The notes under the pieces: model-generated
Database searches by the model: none
Told to the model about the DNA's origin: nothing
Seen by the model: only the letters and a program-made list of their open reading frames with translations
Source of the DNA: Maribacter sp. MJ134
GTDB taxonomy: Bacteria; Bacteroidota; Bacteroidia; Flavobacteriales; Flavobacteriaceae
Length of the DNA stretch: 64,000 bases
Direction: 5' to 3'
NCBI RefSeq assembly: GCF_003970695.1
Contig: NZ_CP034570.1
Coordinates: forward strand, 310,001 to 374,000
Translations under genes and position numbers: made by a program
In this document: in pieces, positions 16,967-25,503 of the stretch
Layout of the letters: every line of letters begins with the position of its first letter
How positions within the stretch are numbered: the stretch's first letter is position 1

Positions 16967-17759
16967 ATGTAAAAATATTTAATGTTAAGTACGCAAAAGG
17001 AGCGGCGAAAACGAGACTGTCTAACCTATCTAACATACCGCCATGACCAGGTAAAATAGCACCGCTATCCTTTACCCCAGCGGTTCTTTTTAATTTGGAT
17101 TCTATTAAATCTCCCAAGCTTCCGCATATTACGATTACCGTTCCCAATATCATCCATTGCCACGGCCCGATAATCTGTTCCTGTGTTCCCATAATATATG
17201 CCGCACCAAGAGCAAAGATAAAACCTCCAAGCGTACCTTCAACGGTTTTTTTCGGTGAAACGGCAGGGAATAATTTGGTTCTGCCTATACTTTTTCCGAC
17301 CAAATAGGCAAAGGAGTCGTTCACCCAAATGAGTATAAAGATTCCCATGATAAGCAACTTGGCAAACGCATCGTTCTTATACGGAATCATGGTTAGAAAA
17401 ATGCAGCCACCTCCAATATAAAAAAGCCCGATTAAGAACTTCTGAAGGGTATTGAACATTCTTTTTTTATTCGAGAAAAGGTAAAAGAGTAGCACAACGT
17501 CAACAATGATGGTAATCACCATCAAAATATTGATTAAAAATTGATCATGAACAAGGTAGATATAGGCCCACCATAGCAGTAAATAAGCCGCAAAGAGGTA
17601 GTACCCTTTTAGCTGTACCAACCGTTTGTATTCATAGAGACATGCTAAACCAAAAGTCATAAAAAGGAAATCAAAGGCGTCTGAACTAAGGAATACGGCA
17701 GAGAGTAATAAAATGATGTACACGCCCCCAGTTAGTGACCTTCGTAAAATTTCCTTCAT
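16956..17759 (-). CDS. cdsA: Phosphatidate cytidylyltransferase (CDP-diacylglycerol synthase)
   Basis: 267 residues from the ATG at 17759 (MKEILRRSLTGGVYII). The open frame reaches 22 codons further, into the LUD gene, but that stretch is not CdsA-like. About seven TM segments. The family signature is intact near the C-terminus: SPKKTVEGTLGG, then GDLIESKLKRTAGVKDSG and LPGHGGMLDRLDSLVFAAP. It makes CDP-DAG from phosphatidate and CTP at the inner membrane. Start and LUD stop are two bases apart; the 3' end overlaps psd. Downstream of ftsH, as in many flavobacteria. Confidence 0.95.
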   Translation of the reverse strand: MKEILRRSLTGGVYIILLLSAVFLSSDAFDFLFMTFGLACLYEYKRLVQLKGYYLFAAYLLLWWAYIYLVHDQFLINILMVITIIVDVVLLFYLFSNKKRMFNTLQKFLIGLFYIGGGCIFLTMIPYKNDAFAKLLIMGIFILIWVNDSFAYLVGKSIGRTKLFPAVSPKKTVEGTLGGFIFALGAAYIMGTQEQIIGPWQWMILGTVIVICGSLGDLIESKLKRTAGVKDSGAILPGHGGMLDRLDSLVFAAPFAYLTLNIFTYVS

Positions 17760-17760
17760 A

Positions 17761-18372
17761 CTACAAATCTTCCAATAATAAGAGATAAAGATTCTTTGTG
17801 CTGCTTCCGTAGGTAAGAAAATCATCGGAGTTCTCCTCGGTAGCCTTAAAATGTTTCAGTGTGGTAATATTTGCCGGTATTTTAGCTCCGTATTTTCTTT
17901 TTATGGTTTTTAACCCTTCTCCAATAGATTCTACCAATTGGCTCGTGGTGGCAAAGACAACAACATTACTCGGCAGCTCGTTCACTTTTCTTTCGTTCAG
18001 TTGATTGGAACATACGAGAATACTTCCGTTCTGAGCTATTAAGTGCTCACATGTCGTGAAAAAGACCTGGCTCTCTTTTGGTTTATTCGTGAATAAAATA
18101 CCTTCTTTGCCGAATTTTTCTGAAAGTCTGGAATCCATTACAAAGAATGGCTCTTTCTCCCAACTATTTTCCTCTACGATAGATTGTAGGGCACTAGAAA
18201 TTTCTTGTTGTGAAACACAGTAGATGAACTTACCACCATTCTTTTTAAAATGAATAGTGAATTTTTCATCTACTGGAAGATTTAAATCAGGCATATGTTG
18301 GCCACGGGTTTCTGCAGTTTCTTTTGAAACCTTCTTTTTACCGCCACCAAATAATATGTCTAATAATCCCAT
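17761..18372 (-). CDS. LUD (LutC/YkgG-like) domain protein
   Basis: 203 residues. Residues 1-50 are a variable basic region (GGGKKKVSKETAE). The rest is a LUD-type alpha/beta fold, with FFVMDSRLSEKFG, LFTNKPKESQVFFTTCEHLIAQNGSILVCSN and PSNVVVFATTSQLVESIGEGL. The family includes LutC of lactate utilisation, but no lutA or lutB partners are here. A stable position between ftsH and cdsA suggests another role in membrane protein or lipid homeostasis. That role is unknown. ATG at 18372, 52 bases after ftsH; the stop is two bases from the cdsA start. Confidence 0.8.
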   Translation of the reverse strand: MGLLDILFGGGKKKVSKETAETRGQHMPDLNLPVDEKFTIHFKKNGGKFIYCVSQQEISSALQSIVEENSWEKEPFFVMDSRLSEKFGKEGILFTNKPKESQVFFTTCEHLIAQNGSILVCSNQLNERKVNELPSNVVVFATTSQLVESIGEGLKTIKRKYGAKIPANITTLKHFKATEENSDDFLTYGSSTKNLYLLLLEDL

Positions 18373-18423
18373 CTAAAAATGCAAAGTACTCTTTTGATTG
18401 ATTACAACGTAAAAGACCAGATT

Positions 18424-20415
18424 TTAACCTTCTTTTACTACTTCTTCATCTTCCTTGGATGCTTCTTTCGATTTTTTCTCTTCGGCCTCTTGGCGAATAT
18501 CCTTTTCAAAAGCTCGCTTACCAAAGATTTTCTCTAAATCTTCCTTAAAGATAACTTCTTTCTCCAACAATCTTTCCGCTAAGGTCGTAAGTTTATCCTT
18601 ATTATCAGTAAGAACTTTAATAGCACGCTGATATTGTTCTTCAATTATCTTGGAAATTTCTTCGTCGATTGTTTTAGCGGTCTGCTCACTGTAAGGCTTT
18701 GAAAATCCATAAGAGTCCTGACCGGAAGAATCATAATATGTTAAGTTTCCTATTTTATCGTTTAGGCCATAAATAGTAACCATAGCTCTGGCTTGTTTCG
18801 TAACCTTTTCCAAATCACTTAACGCACCGGTTGAAATTTTATTGAAAATAACTTTTTCGGCAGCTCTACCGCCCATGGTGGCGCACATTTCATCTAACAT
18901 CTGCTCTGGTCTAACAATAAGACGTTCCTCTGGCAGATACCAAGCTGCACCCAAGGACTGCCCTCTGGGAACTATGGTAACTTTTACCAGTGGGGCAGCA
19001 TGCTCCAACATCCAACTAGTGGTGGCATGTCCCGCCTCATGATAGGCAATCGTTTCTTTTTCTCCAGGAGTAATAATTTTGTTTTTCTTTTCTAGACCGC
19101 CGACAATTCTGTCTACAGCATCCAAAAAGTCTTGCTTATTCACCGCTTTTTGTTCTTTACGCGCGGCGATTAAGGCCGCTTCATTACAAACGTTGGCGAT
19201 ATCTGCACCTGAAAAACCTGGCGTTTGTCTTGCCAAGAAGTCCAAATCTAGGGTTTCTGAAGTTTTTATGGGTCTTAAGTGTACTTCAAAAATCTCTTTA
19301 CGCTCTCTAATGTCCGGTAAATCAACATAAATCTGCCTGTCAAATCTACCTGCTCTCATAAGCGCTTTATCCAATACATCGGCCCTGTTTGTCGCAGCAA
19401 GGACAATTACGTTGGTATTGGTACCAAAACCGTCCATTTCAGTTAACAACTGGTTCAGGGTATTCTCACGTTCATCGTTAGAGCCTGTGAAGTTATTCTT
19501 TCCTCTAGCGCGTCCTATCGCATCGATTTCATCAATGAAGATTATTGCAGGAGATTTATCTTTGGCCTGTTTAAAAAGGTCTCGTACCCTTGAAGCCCCT
19601 ACACCTACGAACATCTCTACGAAATCAGAACCTGATAGAGAGAAGAAAGGCACTTTTGCTTCACCTGCAACAGCTTTTGCCAGTAAAGTTTTCCCCGTAC
19701 CCGGAGGACCGACTAAGAGGGCTCCTTTGGGAATTTTACCACCCAGAGATGTGTATTTGTCCGGATTCCTTAGGAATTCTACAATCTCTTCAACCTCCTC
19801 TTTAGCACCTTCTAAACCTGCGACATCCTTAAACGAGGTTCTTGTATCCGTTTTCTCGTCAAAGAGCTTGGCTTTTGATTTTCCGATATTGAAAATCTGC
19901 CCTCCGGCACCACCACCTCCTCCGCCAGACATTCTGCGCATTAGATATATCCAAATCCCTATGATCAGTACAAAGGGTAAAAGTGATAGTAGAAAATCTA
20001 GAATAGCTGTAGATTCCTTGCCAAATTCAACAATGGTGTCTAAGTTATTTTCCTTTTTGATTTCCGTAATTTCATTTTGAAAAATTTGGAGATCACCATA
20101 ATCCAAAGTGTATTGTGGTACTTTGGTAGTGGAAGGTATAAAGGGTTTCTCCGTTACACCCTTGTGCACATCCTTGGCCAGTGCCTCATCGGTAAGAAAG
20201 ACTTTTGCCTGATTGGTATTCGTGATAATCAGAATCTTTTCAATATCCCCGTTTCGTAGGTATTCCTGAAGCTCTGAAGTTGTTGTTTTTTCAGCACTTG
20301 CTAGATTATCACTATTAAAAAATTGAAAACCTATGAGCAGTACTGCCACCAATCCGTAAATCCACCATGAGCTAAACTTAGGTTTCTTAGGATTTGTATT
20401 ATTTTCTTTAGCCAT
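18424..20415 (-). CDS. ftsH: ATP-dependent zinc metalloprotease FtsH
   Basis: 663 residues, membrane-anchored AAA+ protease degrading misfolded and regulatory membrane proteins. TM1 is at about 16-33 (WWIYGLVAVLLIGFQFF). The periplasmic domain spans 34-140 and TM2 is at about 141-160. A Gly-rich linker, Walker A GPPGTGKT, Walker B IIFIDEIDAIGR, the second region of homology and the zinc motif HEAGH (about 465) follow. The C-terminal tail is very charged (EEKKSKEASKEDEEVV). Ten bases downstream of rsfS and upstream of the LUD-cdsA-psd group. In other bacteria FtsH controls lipid balance by proteolysis, so linkage to lipid genes is notable. Confidence 0.97.
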   Translation of the reverse strand: MAKENNTNPKKPKFSSWWIYGLVAVLLIGFQFFNSDNLASAEKTTTSELQEYLRNGDIEKILIITNTNQAKVFLTDEALAKDVHKGVTEKPFIPSTTKVPQYTLDYGDLQIFQNEITEIKKENNLDTIVEFGKESTAILDFLLSLLPFVLIIGIWIYLMRRMSGGGGGGAGGQIFNIGKSKAKLFDEKTDTRTSFKDVAGLEGAKEEVEEIVEFLRNPDKYTSLGGKIPKGALLVGPPGTGKTLLAKAVAGEAKVPFFSLSGSDFVEMFVGVGASRVRDLFKQAKDKSPAIIFIDEIDAIGRARGKNNFTGSNDERENTLNQLLTEMDGFGTNTNVIVLAATNRADVLDKALMRAGRFDRQIYVDLPDIRERKEIFEVHLRPIKTSETLDLDFLARQTPGFSGADIANVCNEAALIAARKEQKAVNKQDFLDAVDRIVGGLEKKNKIITPGEKETIAYHEAGHATTSWMLEHAAPLVKVTIVPRGQSLGAAWYLPEERLIVRPEQMLDEMCATMGGRAAEKVIFNKISTGALSDLEKVTKQARAMVTIYGLNDKIGNLTYYDSSGQDSYGFSKPYSEQTAKTIDEEISKIIEEQYQRAIKVLTDNKDKLTTLAERLLEKEVIFKEDLEKIFGKRAFEKDIRQEAEEKKSKEASKEDEEVVKEG

Positions 20416-20424
20416 TTTAATTTT

Positions 20425-20802
20425 TTATTGATTAATGCTACTTTCTATCGTTGTAAATTTGGCGTCTCCCCATAGACCTTCTATGTCATAGAATTCGCGA
20501 ACTTGTTTTTGGAACACATGCACAACTACGTTTACATAATCCATGAGTATCCATTCGGCATTGTCCTCACCTTCTATATGCCAGGGTTTGTCCTGAATAG
20601 CTTTACTAACTGTTTTTTGGATAGAGCCCACTATGGCGTTTACATGCGTATTAGAAGTACCATTACAAATGATAAAGTAGTCACAAACGGTATTCTCAAT
20701 TTCCCTTAGGTCAAGTAAATTTATATGGTGTCCTTTTACTTCCTCAATGCCTTGTAAAATTAAAGTAATCAACTCATCTGCGCTAGCTTTCTTTTTCTGC
20801 AT
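20425..20802 (-). CDS. rsfS: Ribosome silencing factor RsfS
   Basis: 125 residues, family-typical. Core motifs are LDLREIENTVCDYFIICNGTSNTHVNAI, split here by conserved turns, then PWHIEGEDNAEWILMDYVNVVVHVF and FYDIEGLWGDA. It binds uL14 on the 50S subunit and blocks subunit joining in stationary phase. First gene of the minus operon leading to ftsH. A TAACTTTG -7 box lies 20 bases upstream of the ATG. Confidence 0.94.
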   Translation of the reverse strand: MQKKKASADELITLILQGIEEVKGHHINLLDLREIENTVCDYFIICNGTSNTHVNAIVGSIQKTVSKAIQDKPWHIEGEDNAEWILMDYVNVVVHVFQKQVREFYDIEGLWGDAKFTTIESSINQ

Positions 20803-20821
20803 TCAAAAAATTTAGTTTCTA

Positions 20822-20829
20822 CAAAGTTA
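20822..20829 (-). promoter_or_regulatory. -7 promoter box before rsfS
   Basis: The minus strand reads TAACTTTG, an exact TAnnTTTG match, 20 bases before the rsfS ATG. No -33 TTG at normal spacing was found. Confidence 0.35.
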
Positions 20830-20895
20830 TTGTTTTTTTGTTCTTTTGAGGTTAGTTTTTAACAATAGATTAAAGATTGCTAAAACCAAATCTTA

Positions 20896-21627
20896 ATGCA
20901 AATAATCAAACTTAGTGCCACGGAGTCTACAAATACCTATTTGAAGGAACTGGCATTAGTGAAAAATCTAGAGGATTTCACCGTTGTCGTTACCGAAAAA
21001 CAGACGAAAGGTAGGGGTCAAATGAACGGTATGTGGGAGTCTGAAGATGGTAAAAACCTCACTTTCAGCATTTTGAAAAAATTTACTTCTCTTACAATTC
21101 AAGATCAGTTCTTAATAAGTATTTGTGCCTCTTTGGCGGTTTACAGGTCACTCATGGCTTTCAAAATTCCTGATGTAAGGATTAAATGGCCTAACGACAT
21201 TCTGTCAGGTAATTCTAAGATTTGTGGCATTCTTATTGAAAATAGTATTTCTGGTCTTAAAATTTCGTCTTCGGTCATAGGAATAGGCCTCAATGTGAAT
21301 CAAATTACTTTTGAAAATCAGCCTAAAGCAACATCTTTGTATGCCCTAACAGGCAGAACAATAGATTTAGAAGATTCGTTGCATACGGTTTTGCAAAATC
21401 TGAACACCTATTTATCGAAAATTAACCCTTTGAATTGGGAAATGCTTTTGGACGAATATCATAGTCTATTGTTCCGAAAAGATGTCTTGTCCCATTTTGT
21501 CCTGGAGAACGATGAAGTATTTCAAGGCACCCTACTAGGTATTGGCAAAGAGGGTAAATTAAAAGTGAGATTAGAAGACGGAGCAGTCCGTGAATTTGCA
21601 CTTAAAGAAGTTAGTTTACAATATTAA
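20896..21627 (+). CDS. birA: Biotin--[acetyl-CoA-carboxylase] ligase
   Basis: 243 residues, so catalytic and C-terminal domains only; the DNA-binding domain of E. coli BirA is absent and it cannot be a biotin repressor. Motifs: SATESTNTYLKELA, the biotinyl-AMP loop TKGRGQMNGMWES (GRGRxGR variant), IKWPNDILSGNSKICGILIEN with the catalytic Lys, and IGIGLNVNQ. A C-terminal SH3-like domain ends at GAVREFALKEVSL. Divergent from rsfS; its stop overlaps the stop of the convergent SRPBCC gene by 3 bases, with no terminator between. Confidence 0.95.
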   Translation: MQIIKLSATESTNTYLKELALVKNLEDFTVVVTEKQTKGRGQMNGMWESEDGKNLTFSILKKFTSLTIQDQFLISICASLAVYRSLMAFKIPDVRIKWPNDILSGNSKICGILIENSISGLKISSSVIGIGLNVNQITFENQPKATSLYALTGRTIDLEDSLHTVLQNLNTYLSKINPLNWEMLLDEYHSLLFRKDVLSHFVLENDEVFQGTLLGIGKEGKLKVRLEDGAVREFALKEVSLQY

Positions 21628-22016
21628 ATTTTAGCCAAATTCGTAGCGAGCGTATTAATGAAATTGGTAATAGGGTTTTTTATCATCATCGCCATCATTG
21701 CATTGAACTCACCGGCAAAACTTAGCGTTACTTCGCTTTTATGATCTTGTAAGTCAGCAATGTCCGCCGTTAGGGTAAAGGGGAGTTTCTCACTTGCGGC
21801 ACCCAATACTATTTGACTATGTGGGGTTTCTGTTTTTCGCTCCAGTACAATTTCTGGCATACCTTTAAGTGCGAAAAGAAACCTATTTTCATTCAGAACT
21901 TCAAATTTATCTATGTTCTCTGGCATTAATTGTTCAAAATTTGCCAAATCACTTAAAAATTCAAAAGTTTCCGTTTGACTTTTACTTACTGCTGCTTTAG
22001 GTGTTTCTATAAACAT
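21624..22016 (-). CDS. SRPBCC (START-like) family protein
   Basis: 130 residues. The pattern is a START/SRPBCC fold: SQTETFEFLSDLANFEQLMPENI at the start, a beta-sheet core (FLFALKGMPEIVLERKTE), and a closing long helix (MMIKNPITNFINTLATNLAK). Such proteins bind hydrophobic ligands; no ligand can be named. Five bases downstream of pyrE, so probably co-transcribed with it. The 3' end overlaps birA on the opposite strand. Confidence 0.8.
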   Translation of the reverse strand: MFIETPKAAVSKSQTETFEFLSDLANFEQLMPENIDKFEVLNENRFLFALKGMPEIVLERKTETPHSQIVLGAASEKLPFTLTADIADLQDHKSEVTLSFAGEFNAMMAMMIKNPITNFINTLATNLAKI

Positions 22017-22020
22017 ATTT

Positions 22021-22662
22021 TTATTGTAACCATTCTGATGGCGTCACACGCCAATCCATTAATGTATGTAGTTGTTCTTCTTTTATGTAACCTGTTTCCG
22101 AGGCCTGCTTTACAAGGTATTCATAGCTGCTCAAAGTGTGAAGTTCAATATCCTTTTCACTAAAATTCTTTACAGCAAGGTCAAAGCCATAGGTGAAAAT
22201 AGCGAGCATACCCTTTACCTTGGCATTTTGCTCTTCTAAGGCGGCTACCGCATTTAAACTACTCTTTCCTGTGCTAATCAAATCTTCGATGACTACAACG
22301 GTTTGGTTTGCCTCTAACTGGCCTTCTATCTGATTCTTTCTCCCATGGGATTTAGGTTCTGGTCTTACATATATAAAGGGTAGACCCAAGGCGTCCGCTA
22401 CCAAAACCCCCATACCAATGGCGCCTGTGGCAACACCCGCAATAACATCTGGCTTACCATAAAGTGTTTCTACTTGTTTTGCAATTTCCTCACTGATATA
22501 CTTTCTGATAGTAGGATACGAGAGTAAAATTCTATTATCGCAATATATAGGAGATTTCCAGCCTGATGCCCAAGTAAAAGGATTTTCAGGATTCAATTTT
22601 ATTGCATTAATTTGCAGCAGAAGTTCCGCTGTTTTTTTAGCCGTGTTCTTGTCTAAAACCAT
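22021..22662 (-). CDS. pyrE: Orotate phosphoribosyltransferase
   Basis: 213 residues. Converts orotate and PRPP to OMP in pyrimidine synthesis. The PRPP-binding motif VVVIEDLISTGKSSLNAV (about 119-136) and the flexible-loop region PEPKSHGRKNQIEG are clear. FTWASGWKSPIYCDNR is the substrate segment. ATG at 22662. A TACATTTG box lies only 4 bases upstream, which would give a nearly leaderless mRNA. Divergent from the NUDIX gene; SRPBCC follows. Confidence 0.95.
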   Translation of the reverse strand: MVLDKNTAKKTAELLLQINAIKLNPENPFTWASGWKSPIYCDNRILLSYPTIRKYISEEIAKQVETLYGKPDVIAGVATGAIGMGVLVADALGLPFIYVRPEPKSHGRKNQIEGQLEANQTVVVIEDLISTGKSSLNAVAALEEQNAKVKGMLAIFTYGFDLAVKNFSEKDIELHTLSSYEYLVKQASETGYIKEEQLHTLMDWRVTPSEWLQ

Positions 22663-22666
22663 GACG

Positions 22667-22674
22667 CAAATGTA
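22667..22674 (-). promoter_or_regulatory. -7 promoter box abutting pyrE
   Basis: The minus strand reads TACATTTG, an exact TAnnTTTG match, ending 4 bases before the pyrE ATG and overlapping the first codons of the divergent NUDIX gene. No -33 TTG at normal distance. Confidence 0.35.
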
Positions 22675-23260
22675 TAAAGTTTTTGTTAATGAATTACCCT
22701 TGATATTGACAAATAAACTCTCTGAAACATCCGACGGCGAGTATTTTCTACTAAATCAAGAATCTATACTGGAGGCAATTAAGGCGTTGAAAAAGAAAAA
22801 ACTCTCCATTGCCTATATCTATCACCCTAACCATGAGGAAATTCTAAAGAAATTTACTCAAGAAATACCTATGATTGTGGCAGCTGGGGGTGTAGTAACC
22901 AACCAAAAGGGAAAGGTACTTTTTATTTACAGGAACGATAAGTGGGATTTACCTAAGGGTAAATTGGACAAGGGAGAGTCTATTGAAGCTTGCGCTGTAA
23001 GGGAGGTAATGGAAGAAACGGGTGTTGAAGGGCTTCGAATAGAGAATTTTTTGCGTACCACCTATCACGTCTTTAATAATTCTGGAAAACCCACTTTGAA
23101 ACAAGTGCATTGGTACGCCATGAAGACAGACTATGACGGTAAACTTAAACCGGAAAAAAAGGAGGGAATAGTAAAAGTAAAATGGAAGGGTCCCAATAAA
23201 ATTCAGAAGGCATTACAGAATTCCTACAACAATATCAAAATCTTATTTGAAGGGGATTAA
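22670..23260 (+). CDS. NUDIX hydrolase
   Basis: 196 residues from the ATG at 22670 (MYKVFVNELPLILTNKL). Another ATG at 22661 would add three codons. The N-terminal 65 residues are a small alpha/beta segment seen in flavobacterial members. The NUDIX domain then spans about 65-180, with the full box from GKLDKGESIEAC to AVREVMEETGV (Gx5Ex7REUxEExGU). Substrate (nucleoside diphosphate derivatives, capped or damaged nucleotides) cannot be deduced. The start overlaps the divergent pyrE promoter. Confidence 0.9.
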   Translation: MYKVFVNELPLILTNKLSETSDGEYFLLNQESILEAIKALKKKKLSIAYIYHPNHEEILKKFTQEIPMIVAAGGVVTNQKGKVLFIYRNDKWDLPKGKLDKGESIEACAVREVMEETGVEGLRIENFLRTTYHVFNNSGKPTLKQVHWYAMKTDYDGKLKPEKKEGIVKVKWKGPNKIQKALQNSYNNIKILFEGD

Positions 23261-23275
23261 AGCTGGCAAAGGGCG

Positions 23276-25024
23276 TTAATTCTTCATAAATCGATATACA
23301 GGGTATTGCATATGTGCTTTTTCATAGTACTTGGATTTTTCAAAGAGCCATTCTAATTGTGCATACCAATTTTCTGAAAATGATAATTCCTGTTCCTTTT
23401 TCAGTTGAAATTCGCGGTTTAAAATACTGTCGTTTTGTAGCATTTTCAATGCGCTATCTTCAAATACGTAAGGGGAGAAACCTTCTTTTTGTTGAAGTAT
23501 AGTATCAAAAAAGTTCCAGTTAAAAAATGAATCTGGCGCGGTAGGTTCTAAAGTTTCTAGTATATATCTAAAGCCTGTCTGATTCGTAGGAACCCAGATA
23601 TCATCTTTTTTTAATTGAACTTCACGCATTGTTGAACTGACTTTTGTATTAAAGTGCAGGTAGTGGCCCTCATACGGATTTTCTACGGTCTCATAATCTT
23701 GTATACGGTAGGAACCTACATTTAATAGCGTATCGTTTTCAACAGCGGTATATTCAATATGGTTCAGATCTAGTAATTCTATGACCTTGTTCCATTGCTT
23801 CGGGATAATGTAGGCTTCGGGTATTTTTACGGAATCCGACGGCATAAAATAATTCTGATAAGTAACATTTTTTGTAAAGGGAGCATCCCTGTTGAATTTT
23901 AATCTAGGAAATCCCGTTACCTCGCTGGGAATCGTATCCGCCTTAAAACCTTTAAAATTCAAGACCGAGTATTGAGTCGTGTCTACTTGCCATTGTACAG
24001 GATAATATTCCCACTCTAAATGTCTTCTGCCAGCTTCATCCCTTAATCGCTTAATTCTTTCCCCATCGATTTCGGCGATGGCTATCATTTTTTTCATAAG
24101 CATATATGTACCGTCTACCCTTTGTTTATAAGGTTTTAGCATATGGGTTTCCACCATCATTCCTAGGGTATTCCATAATGTCGTATACCCTGTGGAATAT
24201 CTTGGGTGGTCCATAAACTGTTGAAATCCGATTTCTGGTGGTTTATTGAATACATTAACGTACGGGGTAATGTCCCAACCTGAAAGGGCCAAGGAATCCT
24301 GCAGTGCTGGCATTAAAGAATCGTTTAAATAAGCACCGAGTTCATCACCTAATTTGTTGTGCTGCGTAAAAAGATGGGTAAGTATATATTGGTAATCCGC
24401 ACCATTACTTACGTGGTTATCTATAAACACATCTGGCTTTACCATATGAAAAATCTGTGCAAAGGTTCTTGCATTCTTTGTATCGCCCTTAATAAAGTCC
24501 CTGTTTAGATCAAAATTTCTGGCATTACCTCTGAACCCGTAGGATTTAGGACCATTTTGATTTGCCCTACTGTGCGAATTTCTGTTAAGCGCACCGCCTA
24601 CATTATAAACTAGGATGCTTGCGACTACCGTTCTTTCCAGGGGACTAATTTTGCCACTTGCTAAATCCCTGAACAGCATCATTGTGGCATCTATACCATC
24701 GCTTTCTCCGGGATGAATTCCGTTATTGATTAGGATGACGGTATTTTCTTCTCCGATTTTATTAAAATTAAAAGTACCACCTTCGTTATAGGTCACCACA
24801 TGCAAAGGTTCACCACTATCGGTTTCGCCAATGGTCTGAATATTAATTTCTGGAAATTCTTTGGCTAAAGCCATGTAAAATTCCAAGACTTCCGCGTAGG
24901 TTGCTGTTTTAGTACCGTTAGAAATTTCGAAGGTCGTAGGAAAATCGCGTGCTATCTCTTCTGGTTTTTTTTCGCAGGAATAGAAAATCGATATTATAGC
25001 TAAAATAAGTGTTGCCTGCTTCAT
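23276..25024 (-). CDS. M14-family zinc carboxypeptidase, lipoprotein
   Basis: 582 residues. Lipobox FYSC with Cys17 makes it a predicted outer-membrane or periplasmic lipoprotein. Zinc ligands are H104 and E107 in GIHPGESDG and probably H204 in IDNHVSNGAD. Substrate-binding Arg/Asn residues lie in FRGNARNFDLNRDF (164-177). An M14 catalytic domain of about 330 residues is followed by a C-terminal beta-rich region of unknown role (DTTQYSVLNFKGFK, HYLHFNTKVSS). It probably trims peptides or amidated groups outside the cytoplasm. Convergent with the NUDIX gene, 15 bases apart. Confidence 0.88.
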   Translation of the reverse strand: MKQATLILAIISIFYSCEKKPEEIARDFPTTFEISNGTKTATYAEVLEFYMALAKEFPEINIQTIGETDSGEPLHVVTYNEGGTFNFNKIGEENTVILINNGIHPGESDGIDATMMLFRDLASGKISPLERTVVASILVYNVGGALNRNSHSRANQNGPKSYGFRGNARNFDLNRDFIKGDTKNARTFAQIFHMVKPDVFIDNHVSNGADYQYILTHLFTQHNKLGDELGAYLNDSLMPALQDSLALSGWDITPYVNVFNKPPEIGFQQFMDHPRYSTGYTTLWNTLGMMVETHMLKPYKQRVDGTYMLMKKMIAIAEIDGERIKRLRDEAGRRHLEWEYYPVQWQVDTTQYSVLNFKGFKADTIPSEVTGFPRLKFNRDAPFTKNVTYQNYFMPSDSVKIPEAYIIPKQWNKVIELLDLNHIEYTAVENDTLLNVGSYRIQDYETVENPYEGHYLHFNTKVSSTMREVQLKKDDIWVPTNQTGFRYILETLEPTAPDSFFNWNFFDTILQQKEGFSPYVFEDSALKMLQNDSILNREFQLKKEQELSFSENWYAQLEWLFEKSKYYEKAHMQYPVYRFMKN

Positions 25025-25098
25025 TATTTACGACTTAGTTTTGAGTGAATCTCAAAATTGTGAAGCGTAAAAATAATTAAAATTACAGACAGATGTGG

Positions 25099-25503
25099 TT
25101 AGGCCACCTTAGTTATTTGGGCAATTTCTTGAGGTCGTATAGGTTTGTTATTGAAGGTAATAAGATGATGGGTTCTATTCTTGTAAGATTTCCACTTCTC
25201 AACATCATAGGGATCTATAGAAGAGGTAACAATATTGATACGCACTTTATGTTCAATAGGCAAATTTAGAAACGCTTCTAGAAACTGCCATCCGTCCATT
25301 ATGGGCATATTAATGTCTAAAAAAATTATTTCGGGTAAGGTTTGGTTGTGTTTTAATTTTTCACAAATATCATCAAAAGCAATTTTACCGTTCTTATAAG
25401 TATCTATTTGTTCGCATTCCACAGTGGAATTCAACATTTTCCTTATTCCAAAGACCGTTATGGGGTCATCGTCCACTATGCCTATGTACTTAATTTTTGT
25501 CAT
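25099..25503 (-). CDS. Single-domain response regulator (receiver)
   Basis: 134 residues from the ATG at 25503 (MTKIKYIGIVDDD); a TTG one codon upstream is an alternative. Acidic pocket D11/D12 and phospho-acceptor D63 in IIFLDINMPIMDGWQFLE are present. The Lys switch region reads FNNKPIRPQ. There is no output domain, so it would act by protein-protein contact or phosphorelay. Its 5' end overlaps the 3' end of the upstream histidine kinase by 14 bases, which indicates a co-translated pair. Confidence 0.92.
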   Translation of the reverse strand: MTKIKYIGIVDDDPITVFGIRKMLNSTVECEQIDTYKNGKIAFDDICEKLKHNQTLPEIIFLDINMPIMDGWQFLEAFLNLPIEHKVRINIVTSSIDPYDVEKWKSYKNRTHHLITFNNKPIRPQEIAQITKVA

